This document shows, in pieces, positions 29,001-37,217 of a stretch of 64,000 nt of DNA. The notes beneath the pieces are model-generated. The model worked only from the letters and a program-made list of their open reading frames with translations, did no database searches and was not told the origin of the DNA. This stretch comes from CAYVVD01 sp964454975 (lineage in GTDB: Bacteria > Bacteroidota > Ignavibacteria > Kapaibacteriales > UBA2268). How positions within the stretch are numbered: position 1 is the first letter of the stretch; every line of letters starts with the position of its first letter. Position numbers and translations under genes: made by a program. The stretch is from NCBI GenBank assembly GCA_964454975.1, contig CAYVVD010000015.1, positions 1 through 64,000 of the forward strand. The letters are read 5' to 3'.

Positions 29001-32000
29001 TTCTCATTCTCCGGAAACGAACCGACCGACCTTACAAACTTTATCCGCGGCGAGCTTACCGTAAGGGCAGACAGGCTGCTTACTGCTTACCAGGAGAATC
29101 TTGTAGCATCATTTGATATGAATGGAGGCGGATTCTTCGCTACGGACTTCCCGTACTATAGTTCATTCTCATCGTTTAACGGTTCTGACAGCCTCCAGGC
29201 ACAGATAATCGTAAACAACGGTATTGAATACGCAGGTGTTAAACCATATATAAAACTGGTTGAGCCCATATTTGACCAAATCGTACCGAATACAACGGAA
29301 AACCTGCTTGTTCGCTGGGTTGGCTTCGACTTTGACGCTGACGGCTTTTCAACCGGCGACGCAGGCAAAGGTGTTCCTTCCGACCTTGAATATTCAACAA
29401 AGGGCGGTGGCGACATTGACTTCACTCCGTTCAACGTAACATCCAGTGAGTACGAAGGATTTGATCCGAATTCATTCGACTTGGCTCTTACCGAAGAATT
29501 TAAGTTCCAAGGTACTAACCCGCCACTTATACCATTCGGCGGAAGCCTTGACGTAAGCATTGCAAACGGTAATGACGCAACAGCGCCAAACGGTGTTCCA
29601 ATCACTGCGACATTGAGGAATGCTAAGCTCCGTTTCCAGGGCCGTTCAACAATTAACTCTGCATCACCGCTTACATTCAGCTCATTCAGGACATTGCGCG
29701 ACGAAGGCCCGCTGTTTACGATAACACCACCTTCGAACTTCACAGTACGCGTACTTCTTGAAGGCTACCACGAAGGCGGCGTAACAGGAATCACAGGTAC
29801 AATTGGAACAACATTTGAAACAAATGGTATCATGGTTACTCTCTACAATGACAACAACGGGGAACCGGGAACTGAACAGGCTACCGGACTATCGCTCCAG
29901 GGGTACAGCCAGGTTGATCCGCTCAACCCGACACCTCTCGAAGTTGACGGATCCGAGTTTGCCAACGTACCATTAATCTTTACAACAATTGATGATGGCG
30001 ACTACTATGTAGTTGTGGACCACCAGAACCACCTCCCAATTATGTCCAGGTTTGCAGCCCCGTTTGAATTTAACGGCGATGACGAATCATCATGGGAAAT
30101 TGAATCCGGCTGGGACTTTGCCGGTTGGGATGGCGATTCTGATAATGTTCTCGCTGAGACAGACGATTACGTAAATCTCACAGGACAGTACACAGCTTAC
30201 GGCTTCTCTCAAACTGATGCCGGCCTGACTGAATATGGTGCTACAGGCCTTGCTTACAACGATGGCCAGACATCAACAACACCAACAGCCCTTGCATTAC
30301 CCGCGATGGTTGCAGGAGATGTTGTTTCTGACGGTAAGATAAACGCTGCCGACCGAGTACAGGTTCGAGTAGATGCCGGCGCTGCCAACTCATTCGAATC
30401 GGATGTAACAGGCGACGGCATCATCAACGGCGTTGACCGCGACATCGTTGACAAAAACAACAACCGTACATCTTCAATTGCAGACATTTTTCCGACTACT
30501 GAAATTGAAAACAACTATAATCCTTACAATGTGACTTCAGAATTCAATGCTACTCTTGCTATGATGATGAATGAAAGTGCTCTCGAGTTCGATAAAAACG
30601 GTAAAGAGCAAGATTCACCTTACTTCAAGACAAGCGGTAGCAAAGTACAGTCATCCGGGCTTGATTATAAAGTTACAGCTGAGGGCGAACTTGTTGAAGA
30701 AGATTCATTTGTTAATCTTTCAATCTACATTGAAAATGTAGGCGAAGAATTTGCACCAGGTAACTGTACATTCGGCATCAAATATGATCCGAGTGTTCTT
30801 ACTTATGAATCATTGAATAATATTGAAGGCAGTATCTGGAGCAATATTCCGGACAGGGGCTATATAGGTAAATCATTCTCCGCACCCGGATCGAATGCTC
30901 CTAATCCGCTACCTGACGTAAGGACAATAGAAATTGATTACGACGGTTACACCCGTAAACTTGGCAACAATGTACCTTACGAAAGGTCATTGATTGGTAC
31001 TCTCAGGTTTAAAGTTCGTAACCTCGATAAGGAAATTGCATTCGACTGGCACAGGTCAACAGTAGTTCTCCGTACAGACGGTCTCGACATTACAGGTGAA
31101 GGCAAATTCGACAAAATCAAGAAACTCAATTCTGTTGAAGAAGCAGAAATCACTGTTCCTAACGGCGGTGAAATCTGGAGAGTAAACAGGCTTTATACAA
31201 TTACATGGACCATCCCGAGTTTTGATGTTCCTGTCAGAATAGAACTATCTGCTGACGGCGGCATCACATGGGAAGGTATTAACCAGGATCCTGTAAGCAT
31301 ATTCGCAGGCGAGTACGACTGGCGCACACCGGTTGTAAGCTCAACTGAATGTCTTGTACGAATAGTTGATATGACATCAGGCATCGAGATCGATCGTTCA
31401 GACAATGTATTCTCGATACTGCCTTCAAGCCATTTCATCACTCGTCCTTCTGCTTCAGATCCCGCTTATACTGGCGGAAACGTTGACCTGATTATGTGGA
31501 GCTCAGACGAGCCGACAACAGTTCGCTTTGAATTCTCACCAAACGGCGCCGACGGCTGGATACCTGTAAGCGGCGAGGTGAACTCACAGAGCGGGCAGGT
31601 ACAGTGGACAGTGCCTCTTAACGTAAACACCAAGCAGGCTGTAATTGCAATGATTGATGTCAGGAGCGGCGAGTTCCTCGCAGTTTCCGAACCATTCAAG
31701 GTGCTTGCAGGCGAGCTGATACTTACAACACCACGCGAAGCTTCAATTCTTGAAGTTGCTGAGAAGACAGCAGTCCGCTGGACTCACAACAACAATGTGA
31801 AAGAATTCGACCTCGAGTTTACACCTGATGGAGGTTTGACATGGCTCAACGTTGATAATGACCTGAACGCACTGAAGGGAACTTACACATGGTCGGTACC
31901 TAACGTTCCATACACAGAAGTAGCACAGCTTCGCGCACTCTGGAACAACGATCCGGATATGGAATACAGCCGTTCGCCAATATTCACAATCGACGGTAGC

Positions 32001-32288
32001 ACATCATCAGAGACATCAGATTATATCTTCTCTGTTGAAATGCCATATCCTAACCCGTTTGACTATGAAACTACAATCGAGTTCACAATTCCTGAATCAT
32101 TACCGGTTTACGCAGATGTCTATAACCAGGCAGGCCTAAGGGTGGCAACACTCTCCAACGGAATGATTTATGGTGCGGGGAACAACCGTCTGGCCCTCAG
32201 CGGAAATGACCTGCCGGCAGGCGTTTACTTCGTGAAAGTAACCGCAGGCGTTAACACAGCCATAAGGGAAGTAGTTCTCGTGAAATAG
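26031..32288 (+). CDS. Giant T9SS-exported protein with LamG, cohesin-like and dockerin-like modules
   Basis: A 2085-residue protein with signal peptide (LILVAVAAFVMLAAEVFA, then QDYE). A cohesin-like beta domain follows (about 38-220, EVWIKSLNSGAPKLGNTSVA). Two LamG/concanavalin-like domains are centred near residues 500 (LTVEAWVNL, WHHIAATV, LYVDGE) and 900 (FIESWIRPY, WIHVGVFM, FYIDGN). Two dockerin-like calcium loops lie near 1430-1480 (SDGKINAAD and TGDGIINGVD). A second cohesin-like domain spans about 1540-1700, then Ig-like segments (VPNGGEIWRVNRLYTITW), and a T9SS type A sorting domain at 2004-2085 (PYPNPFDYETTIEF, PAGVYFVKVTAG). It probably binds carbohydrate or partner proteins at the surface. 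It ends just before a strong terminator and likely shares an operon with the 2549-residue protein. Confidence 0.88.
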   Translation: MNFQESIKAKLNRGGRLILVAVAAFVMLAAEVFAQDYEISLNQRRMGDKIGVEVWIKSLNSGAPKLGNTSVAVTYDTTYLSPTDKATYDFAASDSVNYDVTGSDPYTTLASPFDNTNGYGELKAQAANIGSVFTYQLDIAIQVGSTDGMVPSEDGRGSLIGRLQFDIRNHDDIDNNTLTGIEINTSTLVGDLRIFDIDGNDMEANTNLTQPGDFAVRGITILNPDGPYEAVNRNKTYDFLGFAGYPVYFERSGMVNPYPGGTYGSNILAYAISYSVNNGSNWSDDVIRVAETRKTLSELTTASEEDWHYSGELETSTGTSAGYLVSQGDGTQLPVESSNYGGVLRIIWDDDPFFSPRSEEAKLRICQLDTTSRSADIDNRDEIGDEVCGISDDTFVLSRLFFLQLDGASKYLKTRDFYSNATQLTVEAWVNLNSYGADGTEPGIVATGPGAAEVNEEGAWILYLADGKYPAFRCLEIEGRGEDGSEYIAQVQSPDALSITSDDSPISDEHSTNWHHIAATVRNNVVKLYVDGELMASETNTQANNIRMDTKEHPVWVGANPTGGIGSDDYLHAGIKEVRVWRKALGQDTIRKNMAGVLNPEDADDEDIRSSLELYYDFVGTSSDLANDAIQNGTNPIWCFDDPAILAEALSTITFRPDRAHVRLTSPSTGSGVSNREDINFPVRWAAYGVGDYTTSGSDLVLEFSKDGTNWALAIDSTTPGGLLDDVEIEDPDGTVYWEPYKHAGVVGAYNELQSVDPTLGAVYTKSVTMRIRGTEANNQDDITYTTDSFNVAPFFSMRNTGESIVVVPGSSAMNVTGGAAFIESWIRPYRFPTTDEEYFPIINKTDSSANTGHYALNLLPTGQLQFNLTTATGGVLTATSDSSKPIIAPNVDEFDSAWIHVGVFMNLANGSGTSLVKFYIDGNPQSESEFTEQLGSDVTVNSTNEFPVFIAYEPGGTILDEDDEETSLPSKSFIGEVKGVRFWNGAPGGFSFSGNEPTDLTNFIRGELTVRADRLLTAYQENLVASFDMNGGGFFATDFPYYSSFSSFNGSDSLQAQIIVNNGIEYAGVKPYIKLVEPIFDQIVPNTTENLLVRWVGFDFDADGFSTGDAGKGVPSDLEYSTKGGGDIDFTPFNVTSSEYEGFDPNSFDLALTEEFKFQGTNPPLIPFGGSLDVSIANGNDATAPNGVPITATLRNAKLRFQGRSTINSASPLTFSSFRTLRDEGPLFTITPPSNFTVRVLLEGYHEGGVTGITGTIGTTFETNGIMVTLYNDNNGEPGTEQATGLSLQGYSQVDPLNPTPLEVDGSEFANVPLIFTTIDDGDYYVVVDHQNHLPIMSRFAAPFEFNGDDESSWEIESGWDFAGWDGDSDNVLAETDDYVNLTGQYTAYGFSQTDAGLTEYGATGLAYNDGQTSTTPTALALPAMVAGDVVSDGKINAADRVQVRVDAGAANSFESDVTGDGIINGVDRDIVDKNNNRTSSIADIFPTTEIENNYNPYNVTSEFNATLAMMMNESALEFDKNGKEQDSPYFKTSGSKVQSSGLDYKVTAEGELVEEDSFVNLSIYIENVGEEFAPGNCTFGIKYDPSVLTYESLNNIEGSIWSNIPDRGYIGKSFSAPGSNAPNPLPDVRTIEIDYDGYTRKLGNNVPYERSLIGTLRFKVRNLDKEIAFDWHRSTVVLRTDGLDITGEGKFDKIKKLNSVEEAEITVPNGGEIWRVNRLYTITWTIPSFDVPVRIELSADGGITWEGINQDPVSIFAGEYDWRTPVVSSTECLVRIVDMTSGIEIDRSDNVFSILPSSHFITRPSASDPAYTGGNVDLIMWSSDEPTTVRFEFSPNGADGWIPVSGEVNSQSGQVQWTVPLNVNTKQAVIAMIDVRSGEFLAVSEPFKVLAGELILTTPREASILEVAEKTAVRWTHNNNVKEFDLEFTPDGGLTWLNVDNDLNALKGTYTWSVPNVPYTEVAQLRALWNNDPDMEYSRSPIFTIDGSTSSETSDYIFSVEMPYPNPFDYETTIEFTIPESLPVYADVYNQAGLRVATLSNGMIYGAGNNRLALSGNDLPAGVYFVKVTAGVNTAIREVVLVK

Positions 32289-32308
32289 GTTAGTGAACAA
32301 ACGTGACA

Positions 32309-32337
32309 AAAGGCGGGCAATTGCCCGCCTTTTTTTT
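32309..32337 (+). terminator. Strong intrinsic terminator of the giant-protein operon
   Basis: GGCGGGCAATTGCCCGCC followed by eight T, 20 bp after the stop codon. Confidence 0.95.
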
Positions 32338-32447
32338 GCACTCACATCTTTTGACATTCATCTGAATTATCTCTTTCTAGCTAAATCGTAGTTCAAATAT
32401 TCCACCTATTATAATCAGGGAATTTTGATGTCATGTGAACCCGGTCA

Positions 32448-32598
32448 ACAAGATGGGGCTGTCCTATAAGTAAGGGTTCTCGTTTTTTGTCATTCCCGTC
32501 CTGCAATTTGCGGGAGGAATCCAGTATTCATCAATGTTTTTAGATTCCTGCTTTCGCAGGAATGACAAATCTCGACTTATGGGACAGCCCCATCTTGT
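32448..32598. mobile_element. MITE-like element with long terminal inverted repeats
   Basis: About 150 bp flanked by ACAAGATGGGGCTGTCC on the left and its reverse complement on the right; beyond one mismatch the pairing continues with ATAAGT/ACTTAT. Inside is a nested inverted repeat starting TTTGTCATTCC and ending GGAATGACAAA, with the REP-like core GATTCCTGCTTTCGCAGG. It has no coding capacity, so it would need a transposase in trans. Target-site duplications are not evident. Confidence 0.65.
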
Positions 32599-32622
32599 GA
32601 AGACATCTCTTAGGTAAGAATG

Positions 32623-34029
32623 CTATTTAAGATTCATACCTGCGTCAAGGAGCTCATTTACGATGTTGAGATTCTCTGCTTCCGCATAAAACCTGATTAA
32701 CGGCTCTGTTCCGGATGCACGAATCAACAGCCAGCCGTTTTCAATGATAAACTTGTAACCGTCCTTAGTATTGATAGATTGAACGTCAAAACGCCCCAGC
32801 CTTTTTGGAGCTTTTGCGGATGCTCCGAGGATGTCCTCTTTCTGTTTGGGTGTCACGTAAACATCCCTGCGCCGGAAACGATGCATGCCAAGTTCATCAT
32901 CAAGTTCTTTGCATAACTCTTTTAGCGACATCTTCTTTACAGCCATTGCTTCGAGCAGGAGCATCCCGTTAAACAAGCCATCGCGCTCAGGAATATGTAT
33001 GATTGTTCCAAGCCCTCCTGATTCTTCACCACCGATGAGGACTATTTCCTCGTTCATCAATTTTGCCGTGTGTTTAAATCCCACAGGTGTTTCATAGAGC
33101 TTGATTTTGTTTTTGGTACAGTATTTATCAACCATTGATGTGAGGGAAACTGTTTTAACAACTGCGCCACGTTTGTGTTTATTCTCATAAAGGTATTTCA
33201 GCAGCATCATGAATACCTTGTGTGCATCCACGAAATTTCCATCTCCATCTACAACACCGAGCCTGTCCGCATCCCCGTCTGTTGCTAACCCTACATCATA
33301 CTTGCCTGATTTTATTCTGTTGATTAACTCCGGCAGGCAATTTTCAATTGGTTCGGGATGGTCAACATTCCCAAAGCCGGGGTTATGCTCGCCATGGATT
33401 TCATCCGCACCGGGTAGTAAATGACTGATTGTCTGAATGCCCGAACCATGCATCGGATCATAAATAACTTTAAAACCGGCTTCCTTGATGGCAGCAACAT
33501 TAATTTTCTTTTTGATATGCCTGACGAAGGGTTCTTTAGCATCAAACAGCTTAATCATTTTGCTGTCAATATACTCCTGCACAGATTTTAAATTAATTTG
33601 AGGCGGCCTGCCAAGAATTCGGTTAAGGTACTTTTCGAGTTCTTTTACCTGTTCCGGAGTCGCCGGACCGCCGAAATTGGCCTTTACCTTGTAACCGCTA
33701 TATTTAGCGGGGTTATGGCTTGCAGTTATTATTACACCAAGGCTGGCGTTTTTTTGCTTTGTGTGGTAAGATACCTGTGGTGTTGATGATATAGAATCAG
33801 TCAGATGTACAAGGATTCCTTCAGATGCGAGCACAGATGCTGTTTCCTCCGCAAATTCCCTCGAAAGGAATCGCGTGTCATAACCAATAACTACCGAAGG
33901 TTGCTCTTCATCTTTAAATTCATTTTTAATAAATCTTGCCGTTGCAAGCGCTACGTAGCGGATATTTTCAAATGTAAAGTCCCTGGCAATCAGCCCGCGC
34001 CATCCGTCAGTTCCGAATATTATACTCAT
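32623..34029 (-). CDS. Phosphoglucomutase/phosphomannomutase family protein
   Basis: Alpha-D-phosphohexomutase of 468 residues interconverting hexose 1- and 6-phosphates. The four signatures are in order: start FGTDGWRG, phosphoserine loop TASHNPAKYSG, metal loop DGDADR, sugar loop GGEESGG, and phosphate-binding loop RASGTEPLIRFY. GGEESGG leaves glucose versus mannose specificity open. It follows the enolase gene by 8 bp on the same strand, so the two are co-transcribed and connect sugar activation to glycolysis. Confidence 0.93.
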   Translation of the reverse strand: MSIIFGTDGWRGLIARDFTFENIRYVALATARFIKNEFKDEEQPSVVIGYDTRFLSREFAEETASVLASEGILVHLTDSISSTPQVSYHTKQKNASLGVIITASHNPAKYSGYKVKANFGGPATPEQVKELEKYLNRILGRPPQINLKSVQEYIDSKMIKLFDAKEPFVRHIKKKINVAAIKEAGFKVIYDPMHGSGIQTISHLLPGADEIHGEHNPGFGNVDHPEPIENCLPELINRIKSGKYDVGLATDGDADRLGVVDGDGNFVDAHKVFMMLLKYLYENKHKRGAVVKTVSLTSMVDKYCTKNKIKLYETPVGFKHTAKLMNEEIVLIGGEESGGLGTIIHIPERDGLFNGMLLLEAMAVKKMSLKELCKELDDELGMHRFRRRDVYVTPKQKEDILGASAKAPKRLGRFDVQSINTKDGYKFIIENGWLLIRASGTEPLIRFYAEAENLNIVNELLDAGMNLK

Positions 34030-34037
34030 AGTTTCTC

Positions 34038-35330
34038 CTATTTAACATACCTGCTAAAAACACTCTTGCCTGCGTAAACAGCGTCTTCACCAAGCTCCTC
34101 TTCTATTCGAAGCAGTTGGTTATATTTTGCTACCCTGTCGCTTCGGCTTGGGGCGCCGGTTTTTATCTGCCCTGCATTTGTTGCTACGGCTATATCAGAG
34201 ATTGTTACATCTTCAGTTTCGCCGGAGCGATGTGAAATAACCGGGTTGTACATATTGTACTGGCCCATCGAGACAGCTTGCAGGGTTTCGGTAAGTGTTC
34301 CAATCTGGTTCACTTTTACAAGGATTGAATTTGCTACTCCTTCGTTAATTCCACGTGAAAGGAATTCCGGGTTTGTAACAAAAAGGTCATCACCCACAAT
34401 TTGGATTTTGCTTCCGAGGCGGTCAGTCATTTTCTTCCATCCTTCCCAGTCGTTTTCTCCAAGCCCGTCTTCGATTGATATTATAGGATACTTATCGCAC
34501 ATTGAAGCGTACCAGTCAATCATCTGGTCTGTTGAAAGCAGTTCATCGGTTGATTTGAACATCTTGTACATGCCATTTTCTATCATTTCGCTGGAAGCAA
34601 CATCAATCGCAAGGAGTATGTCATCTCCGGGTTTGTAACCTGCCTTTTCGACTGCTTCGAGAATCACATCGAAAGCTTCTTCATTTGATCTTAGTGAAGG
34701 TGCAAAACCACCCTCGTCGCCAACTGCAGTATTATAATTTTTTGATGTTAATACTTTTTTCAAATAGTGAAATACTTCAACCCCCATTCTCAGGGCCTCT
34801 GAAAAAGTTGGAGCGCCAACAGGCATCACCATAAATTCCTGTATGTCAACTGTATTATCCGCATGCTTGCCACCGTTGAGGATGTTCATCATGGGTGTAG
34901 GCAGAGTATTTCCGCGCACACCGCCCAGATATTTATAAAGTGGCATAAAATGGTAATCTGCTGCAGCTTTAGCAGAAGCAAGTGAAACGCCGAGTATAGC
35001 ATTTGCTCCCAGGCGGGATTTATTGGGAGTGCCGTCGAGTTCGAGAAGAACGCGGTCAACCTGGGATTGATCGGCTGCATCAAGGCCTTCCAAAGCATCT
35101 GCTATTTCGCCATTCACATTTTCAACAGCATTGCTGGTACCCCTTCCAAGGTAACGGGATTTATCGCCGTCCCTAAGTTCATGTGCTTCGTGTTCACCTG
35201 TGCTGGCGCCCGAAGGAACTGCAGCCCTGCCAAAAGAGCCATCCTCAAGAACAACTTCCACTTCAACAGTGGGATTACCGCGGGAATCAAGTATTTCCCT
35301 TGCATGTACATCCAAAATAAGTGAGCTCAT
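34038..35330 (-). CDS. eno: Enolase
   Basis: Converts 2-phosphoglycerate to phosphoenolpyruvate. The 430-residue protein has the N-terminal capping domain (LDVHAREILDSRGNPTVEVE), catalytic and metal residues in SIEDGLGENDW and GDDLFVTN, the catalytic lysine in LVKVNQIGTLTET, and SHRSGETED. Length and motifs are canonical. It is upstream of and nearly abutting the hexomutase and 20 bp downstream of the carbinolamine dehydratase, all leftward. Confidence 0.97.
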   Translation of the reverse strand: MSSLILDVHAREILDSRGNPTVEVEVVLEDGSFGRAAVPSGASTGEHEAHELRDGDKSRYLGRGTSNAVENVNGEIADALEGLDAADQSQVDRVLLELDGTPNKSRLGANAILGVSLASAKAAADYHFMPLYKYLGGVRGNTLPTPMMNILNGGKHADNTVDIQEFMVMPVGAPTFSEALRMGVEVFHYLKKVLTSKNYNTAVGDEGGFAPSLRSNEEAFDVILEAVEKAGYKPGDDILLAIDVASSEMIENGMYKMFKSTDELLSTDQMIDWYASMCDKYPIISIEDGLGENDWEGWKKMTDRLGSKIQIVGDDLFVTNPEFLSRGINEGVANSILVKVNQIGTLTETLQAVSMGQYNMYNPVISHRSGETEDVTISDIAVATNAGQIKTGAPSRSDRVAKYNQLLRIEEELGEDAVYAGKSVFSRYVK

Positions 35331-35350
35331 CCTAATTCCTTAATAGATTG

Positions 35351-35644
35351 TTAATATTTGAGGTCTTCTATTTTTTGTGCCAATTCGAAGTCAAGTTCAG
35401 TAAGCCCGCCCTGGTCGTGAGTCGAAAGCGAAATGCGTACCTTATTCCAGCCATAAATGAGAATATCGGGGTGGTGATCCATCGCTTCGGCGAGAACTGC
35501 GATCGCATTTACAATGCCCAAAGCAGCCGCAAAATTGGATGCAACCATTTCACGCCTTATAATCTTGCCTTCGCGGTTCCAGGTTGGGAATTTATCTAAT
35601 TTTTTAATTGTTTCATCTTCGGAAAGCAAAGGAGGCCTTGCCAT
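35351..35644 (-). CDS. Pterin-4a-carbinolamine dehydratase
   Basis: A 97-residue PCD/DCoH-family protein that dehydrates 4a-hydroxytetrahydropterin. The active-site histidines are in DHHPDI, and the family tail is WNKVRISLSTHDQGGLT. A phenylalanine hydroxylase is not visible in the window; stand-alone copies are also proposed to serve molybdopterin metabolism. It is 20 bp upstream of eno, so co-transcription with glycolytic genes is likely. It is separated from trxA by that gene's terminator. Confidence 0.93.
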   Translation of the reverse strand: MARPPLLSEDETIKKLDKFPTWNREGKIIRREMVASNFAAALGIVNAIAVLAEAMDHHPDILIYGWNKVRISLSTHDQGGLTELDFELAQKIEDLKY

Positions 35645-35667
35645 ATATATCTCCTTTATTATTCAAC

Positions 35668-35699
35668 AAAAAAAGTCCCGTAAAAATTTATTACGGGAC
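35668..35699 (-). terminator. Intrinsic terminator of trxA
   Basis: On the minus strand GTCCCGTAA, a 7-nt loop and TTACGGGAC form a perfect 9-bp stem followed by TTTTTTT, 41 bp after the trxA stop. Confidence 0.92.
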
Positions 35700-35739
35700 A
35701 TGTTCAAATAACTAAAGCAAAATAGTCAAAACAAACAGA

Positions 35740-36066
35740 TTAGGAAACATGTAATTCAAGTTTTTCAACGATTTGTTGTTTTGGCACGGCGCCGATAATT
35801 GTATCCACTACCTCTCCACCCTTGAAAATAAGGATAGTCGGTATTGAACGTATACCGTATTGCATAGCTGTCTGCTGGTTGTTATCAACATCGAGCTTGC
35901 AAATTTTAGCTTTGCCGTCGTATTCATTTGCCAGTTCTTCAACTATCGGGGCAATCATTCTGCAGGGTCCGCACCAGGCCGCCCAGAAATCAATAAGCAC
36001 CGGGTTGTCTGCTTTGATTACCTCAATGTCAAAATTATCATCAGTAACGTGCATCGGTTGAGACAT
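35740..36066 (-). CDS. trxA: Thioredoxin
   Basis: A 108-residue cytosolic thioredoxin with the redox site WAAWCGPC, buried acidic strand VLIDFW and cis-proline in IRSIPTILIF. AAGGAG lies nine bases before the ATG. A sigma70-like promoter is visible upstream and a strong terminator downstream, so it is a single-gene unit. Confidence 0.97.
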   Translation of the reverse strand: MSQPMHVTDDNFDIEVIKADNPVLIDFWAAWCGPCRMIAPIVEELANEYDGKAKICKLDVDNNQQTAMQYGIRSIPTILIFKGGEVVDTIIGAVPKQQIVEKLELHVS

Positions 36067-36091
36067 AATAAAGGCTCCTTAAACTTAATCT

Positions 36092-36119
36092 ATCTTACAA
36101 AATTAAAAAATGTCGTCAA
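36092..36119 (-). promoter_or_regulatory. Candidate trxA promoter
   Basis: On the minus strand TTGACG (36119-36114) and TAAGAT (36097-36092) are separated by 16 bp, about 26 bp before the trxA start codon. Good -35, fair -10; activity is inferred. Confidence 0.4.
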
Positions 36120-36271
36120 TCAGTTAATACGAATAATTGGAAAAAAGGCGAATAATGCAACCCCTTATTTTAGTATGATTAAATATTAATTTTTTTAGTG
36201 TTTATGTTTGGAATACTTTTTTCTATGGGACCAATGTGATTAATATTTTTTAAGTAAATCTATCTTACTGT

Positions 36272-36344
36272 ATTTAATTTCCTGACGGGAATTCCTTGTT
36301 CATCCTTTAAAGGATCCCTAAAATAGTGATACAGGAAATTAAAT
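36272..36344. repeat. Nested inverted repeat in the trxA/coiled-coil divergent gap
   Basis: ATTTAATTTCCTG (36272-36284) and its exact reverse complement (36332-36344) form a 13-bp stem. The loop contains the 12-base palindrome TCCTTTAAAGGA. There is no coding sequence in the surrounding 440 bp. It could be a regulatory site or a small mobile repeat. Confidence 0.7.
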
Positions 36345-36509
36345 GTGGAAAGCGGGACGGTAATTAAATAATATGATAATAATGATAATGACATGGATTT
36401 TTGAACTCTACCTAATTGATTAATTAATTTTCATTATGTTAGAAATTATATTCCTTTTTCTTTATATTTAATCACTCCAAATGTATCATTCCCTAAAAAT
36501 GAGGTCGGC

Positions 36510-37187
36510 TTGAACAGAATTCATGGTATTGTAGTATTAATTATTCTTTTCTCCGTTATTTGTGCAGCACAATTCCCAAGTTTCGACAAAGCAAAAAAGG
36601 CGATTAAAACAATTGATGAGCCTGAAAAAGCAATTGATGATGTTGACAAGTTAAATTCCGAACTACAACGGCTGAAAAAAGAAAAAATGGAGCTTGAAAG
36701 CCAGATTGAGCGAATACGGCGAACAGTTAGGGAAGAACTGACAAACTCTGAACAGGACGTTAAAACAGAATTGAATGATGCAAAAACACGTGTAAAATCT
36801 TCTATCGATGAAACCCTTGCCGGTATAAAAACAGACTTCACAAGTAAACGCGACAGCGCATTTAATACATTCACTCAAAACATCCAACGGATTGAGAACC
36901 AATTCGAGGATTCCAAACGCGGCCTCGAATATGAGTATAAATCAAAGCTCGAGAACCTTAGGTCCGGTATTGACAGCGAAATAAATGCCGAAAAGGACAG
37001 GCTCAACATATCAATCCAAACTGCAATTGATGATGCCAACACAAAGCTTTCGGATGTTGAAACTAACCTGCAAAACGAGATAACAAAGTCCGAAACTGAG
37101 ATTGATACACGTTTGCAGCAGGCACATGAAAAAGTGAACAGTGAGATTGACCTGCTCAACTCGCTGCTTGTTCCTGAAATCGAATAG
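36510..37187 (+). CDS. Exported coiled-coil protein of unknown function
   Basis: A 225-residue protein starting at a TTG with GAGG nine bases upstream; the first 20 residues (NRIHGIVVLIILFSVICAA) are a signal peptide. From about residue 40 to the end the sequence is an almost uninterrupted charged coiled coil (ELQRLKKEKMELESQIERIR, then repeated D/E-K heptads). No known family is recognised. It ends 30 bp before the next exported gene, so the two form an operon; a periplasmic spacer or scaffold role is possible but not shown. Confidence 0.75.
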   Translation: MNRIHGIVVLIILFSVICAAQFPSFDKAKKAIKTIDEPEKAIDDVDKLNSELQRLKKEKMELESQIERIRRTVREELTNSEQDVKTELNDAKTRVKSSIDETLAGIKTDFTSKRDSAFNTFTQNIQRIENQFEDSKRGLEYEYKSKLENLRSGIDSEINAEKDRLNISIQTAIDDANTKLSDVETNLQNEITKSETEIDTRLQQAHEKVNSEIDLLNSLLVPEIE

Positions 37188-37217
37188 CTCTTTTATCAAT
37201 CTTTAACGAGGTATGCA

